Source: JBMNOU01 sp050943215 (GTDB lineage Bacteria > Bacillota > Clostridia > Christensenellales > SZUA-584). From it: 6,351 nt of DNA. Under the pieces are notes generated by a model. The model worked only from the letters and a program-made list of their open reading frames with translations. It searched no databases and was not told the DNA's origin. A program made the translations under genes and the position numbers. The stretch spans positions 1-6,351 of the forward strand of contig JBMNOU010000089.1 in the NCBI GenBank assembly GCA_050943215.1. The letters are read 5' to 3'. This document shows positions 4,926-6,351 of this stretch, piece by piece; position 1 is the stretch's first letter, and every line of letters starts with the position of its first letter.

Positions 4926-6263
4926 ATGCTGAATAAAAACGATATCGTTAAAATTCATATTGATGATTTATCCATAGAGGGAGCGGGCATAGGCAGACAT
5001 AATGGGTTTGCCGTTTTTGTGCCTAAGGCTTTGCCGGATGAGACGGTAAGCGCAAAAATTATTAAAGTTACAAAAAGTTATGCCGTTGCTCATTTATTAA
5101 GCGTAGAACAATTTTCAGCGCATAGGATAAAGCCTTTTTGCAGTGTATTTGAAACATGCGGCGGGTGTACATTGCAGCATATGGATTATAGAGGGCAGCT
5201 TAAGTTTAAAGCCAGGTATATCAAAGAATGTTTTAAAAGGCTGGGCGGATTTGATATTAAGGAGCCCGAGGTTTTGGCAGCAGATAATATTCGAAATTAC
5301 AGAAATAAGGCTTCATTTCCGGTATCTGAAATAGACGGTAAAGTTAAAGCCGGGTTTTATGCGCGGCGCAGCCACAGACTAGTAGATAATGATTGCTCTA
5401 TACAAAAACAACCGATAAACGATATTAAAAACGCTGTTATAGATTGGGCAAACGATAATGGTATTTTGGCATATGATGAAACAAAAAACAGTGGGGCGCT
5501 TCGTCATATTATCGGCAGGCAAACATCCACTGGTGACTTGATGGCTGGTATTGTTATGCGCGGCAAAATTGATGAGAAGTCTTTAGTATCAGCCTTAAAA
5601 GATATATCTGGTATAAAAAGCATTGTTATTAATACAAACAACAAGAAAACAAATACAATCCTTGGCGGCAATAATCATACGGTTTTCGGTAATTCTTATA
5701 TCACTGAAAATTTTAACGGATTAACATTCAGGACTGGGCTGTCAAGCTTCCTTCAAGTCAATCATGATCAGGCAGAAAAGCTTTACGACAAGGCGATTGA
5801 ATTTGCCGGTATAACAAAACATGATATCGTTTTTGACTTATTCTGCGGTATTGGAACACTCTCTTTACTCGCTGCAAAAAAGGCCAAAAGAGTGCTTGGT
5901 ATCGAGTATGTACAAAGTGCTGTGACTAACGCAAAGGAAAATGCAAAGCTTAATTATATCAGCAATGCTATATTTTTGGCGGGTGATGCTGAGCAAATGT
6001 TAGATCAAGGCATACAGCGTATGGGTAAGCCGGATATTATGATATTAAACCCTCCTAGAAAAGGTTGTGACTGTTCATTAATAGAAAAAAATGCAGCGAT
6101 TTTACCTAGACGAATTGTTTATATTTCCTGTAACCCCGCAACCCTTGCCAGGGATGCCTCGATATTTTGCAAACATGGATATTCACTTAATAAAATAAAA
6201 GGAATTGACATGTTTCCTCACACAACGCATGTGGAGTGCGTGGTCTTGATGACAAGAAAGTGA
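4926..6263 (+). CDS. rlmD: 23S rRNA (uracil-C5)-methyltransferase, RlmD/RlmCD type
   Basis: This TrmA-family enzyme transfers a methyl group from S-adenosylmethionine to C5 of uracil in 23S rRNA (U1939 for RlmD; Bacillus RlmCD also does U747). The 445 residues run in the usual order. An N-terminal TRAM domain (about 3-60) is followed by four iron-sulfur cysteines, Cys72, Cys78, Cys81 and Cys157. The FLQVN motif (275-279) precedes the SAM-binding motif DLFCGIG (304-310). NPPRKG (375-380) follows, then the nucleophile Cys402 in SCNPATLARD, and the probable general base Glu437 in HVECVVLM. All key residues are present. The ATG at 4926 has GGAGGG (4916-4921) close by; an in-frame ATG at 4914 would coincide with the predicted transcript start and is less likely. 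Which uracils it modifies cannot be told from sequence alone. Confidence 0.93.
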   Translation: MLNKNDIVKIHIDDLSIEGAGIGRHNGFAVFVPKALPDETVSAKIIKVTKSYAVAHLLSVEQFSAHRIKPFCSVFETCGGCTLQHMDYRGQLKFKARYIKECFKRLGGFDIKEPEVLAADNIRNYRNKASFPVSEIDGKVKAGFYARRSHRLVDNDCSIQKQPINDIKNAVIDWANDNGILAYDETKNSGALRHIIGRQTSTGDLMAGIVMRGKIDEKSLVSALKDISGIKSIVINTNNKKTNTILGGNNHTVFGNSYITENFNGLTFRTGLSSFLQVNHDQAEKLYDKAIEFAGITKHDIVFDLFCGIGTLSLLAAKKAKRVLGIEYVQSAVTNAKENAKLNYISNAIFLAGDAEQMLDQGIQRMGKPDIMILNPPRKGCDCSLIEKNAAILPRRIVYISCNPATLARDASIFCKHGYSLNKIKGIDMFPHTTHVECVVLMTRK

Positions 6264-6351
6264 ATCAGGATAGTCATGGAAATGCAGGTAAAGAAAGCAA
6301 TTCTGTCAACTCGACTTAAACTATTGATGTGTGTAGTAAGCGGCTAATAAT

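Noticed and set aside
6276..6347. A 23-codon open frame (starting MEMQVKK) after the methyltransferase gene
   Set aside because: It has only a weak AGGA-like site upstream, no recognisable product, and a length expected by chance.

Overview
The window looks like ordinary chromosome from a low-GC, endospore-forming member of the Firmicutes, most likely in class Clostridia. The evidence is AT-rich intergenic DNA, strong AGGAGG-type ribosome binding sites, a spore photoproduct lyase-family radical SAM gene, a BirA-type operator in front of bioY, and a DUF4349 lipoprotein beside an ECF sigma factor. The genus cannot be resolved from the sequence. No tRNA, rRNA, CRISPR array, insertion sequence or phage gene was seen.

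Layout. A small DUF4870-type membrane protein (102-485, +) converges on bioY (559-1131, -). The two share a hairpin terminator near 511-544 that could work in both directions. bioY has a recognisable promoter whose -10 box lies inside an inverted repeat matching the BirA (biotin repressor) operator. Next, on the plus strand, come an ECF sigma factor (1335-1886), a DUF4349 lipoprotein gene split by a one-base frameshift (1962-2977), and a SIMPL-domain lipoprotein (2967-3749) whose start overlaps the end of the DUF4349 gene. A clear intrinsic terminator closes this block at 3761-3787. Then come a spore photoproduct lyase-family gene (3843-4844) and a TrmA/RlmD-type 23S rRNA uracil-C5 methyltransferase (4926-6263). 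The last 88 bases hold no supported gene.

How the genes may work together. The sigma factor and the two predicted lipoproteins form a plausible envelope-response module. A TGGAAC-N17-CGTC element, close to known ECF promoters, sits between the sigma gene and the DUF4349 gene, so the sigma factor may drive the lipoprotein pair directly. No zinc-finger anti-sigma gene is present. The DUF4349 protein, if intact, would be anchored at both ends with a basic cytoplasmic tail, which makes it a speculative candidate partner for the sigma factor.

The points most worth a second look are the ECF-type promoter and the missing anti-sigma factor, the frameshift in the DUF4349 gene, and the serine at the position of the catalytic cysteine (Cys141 in Bacillus subtilis) in the SplB-like protein. 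I did not find a clearly new multi-gene system. Most genes here are recognisable families in a normal arrangement.
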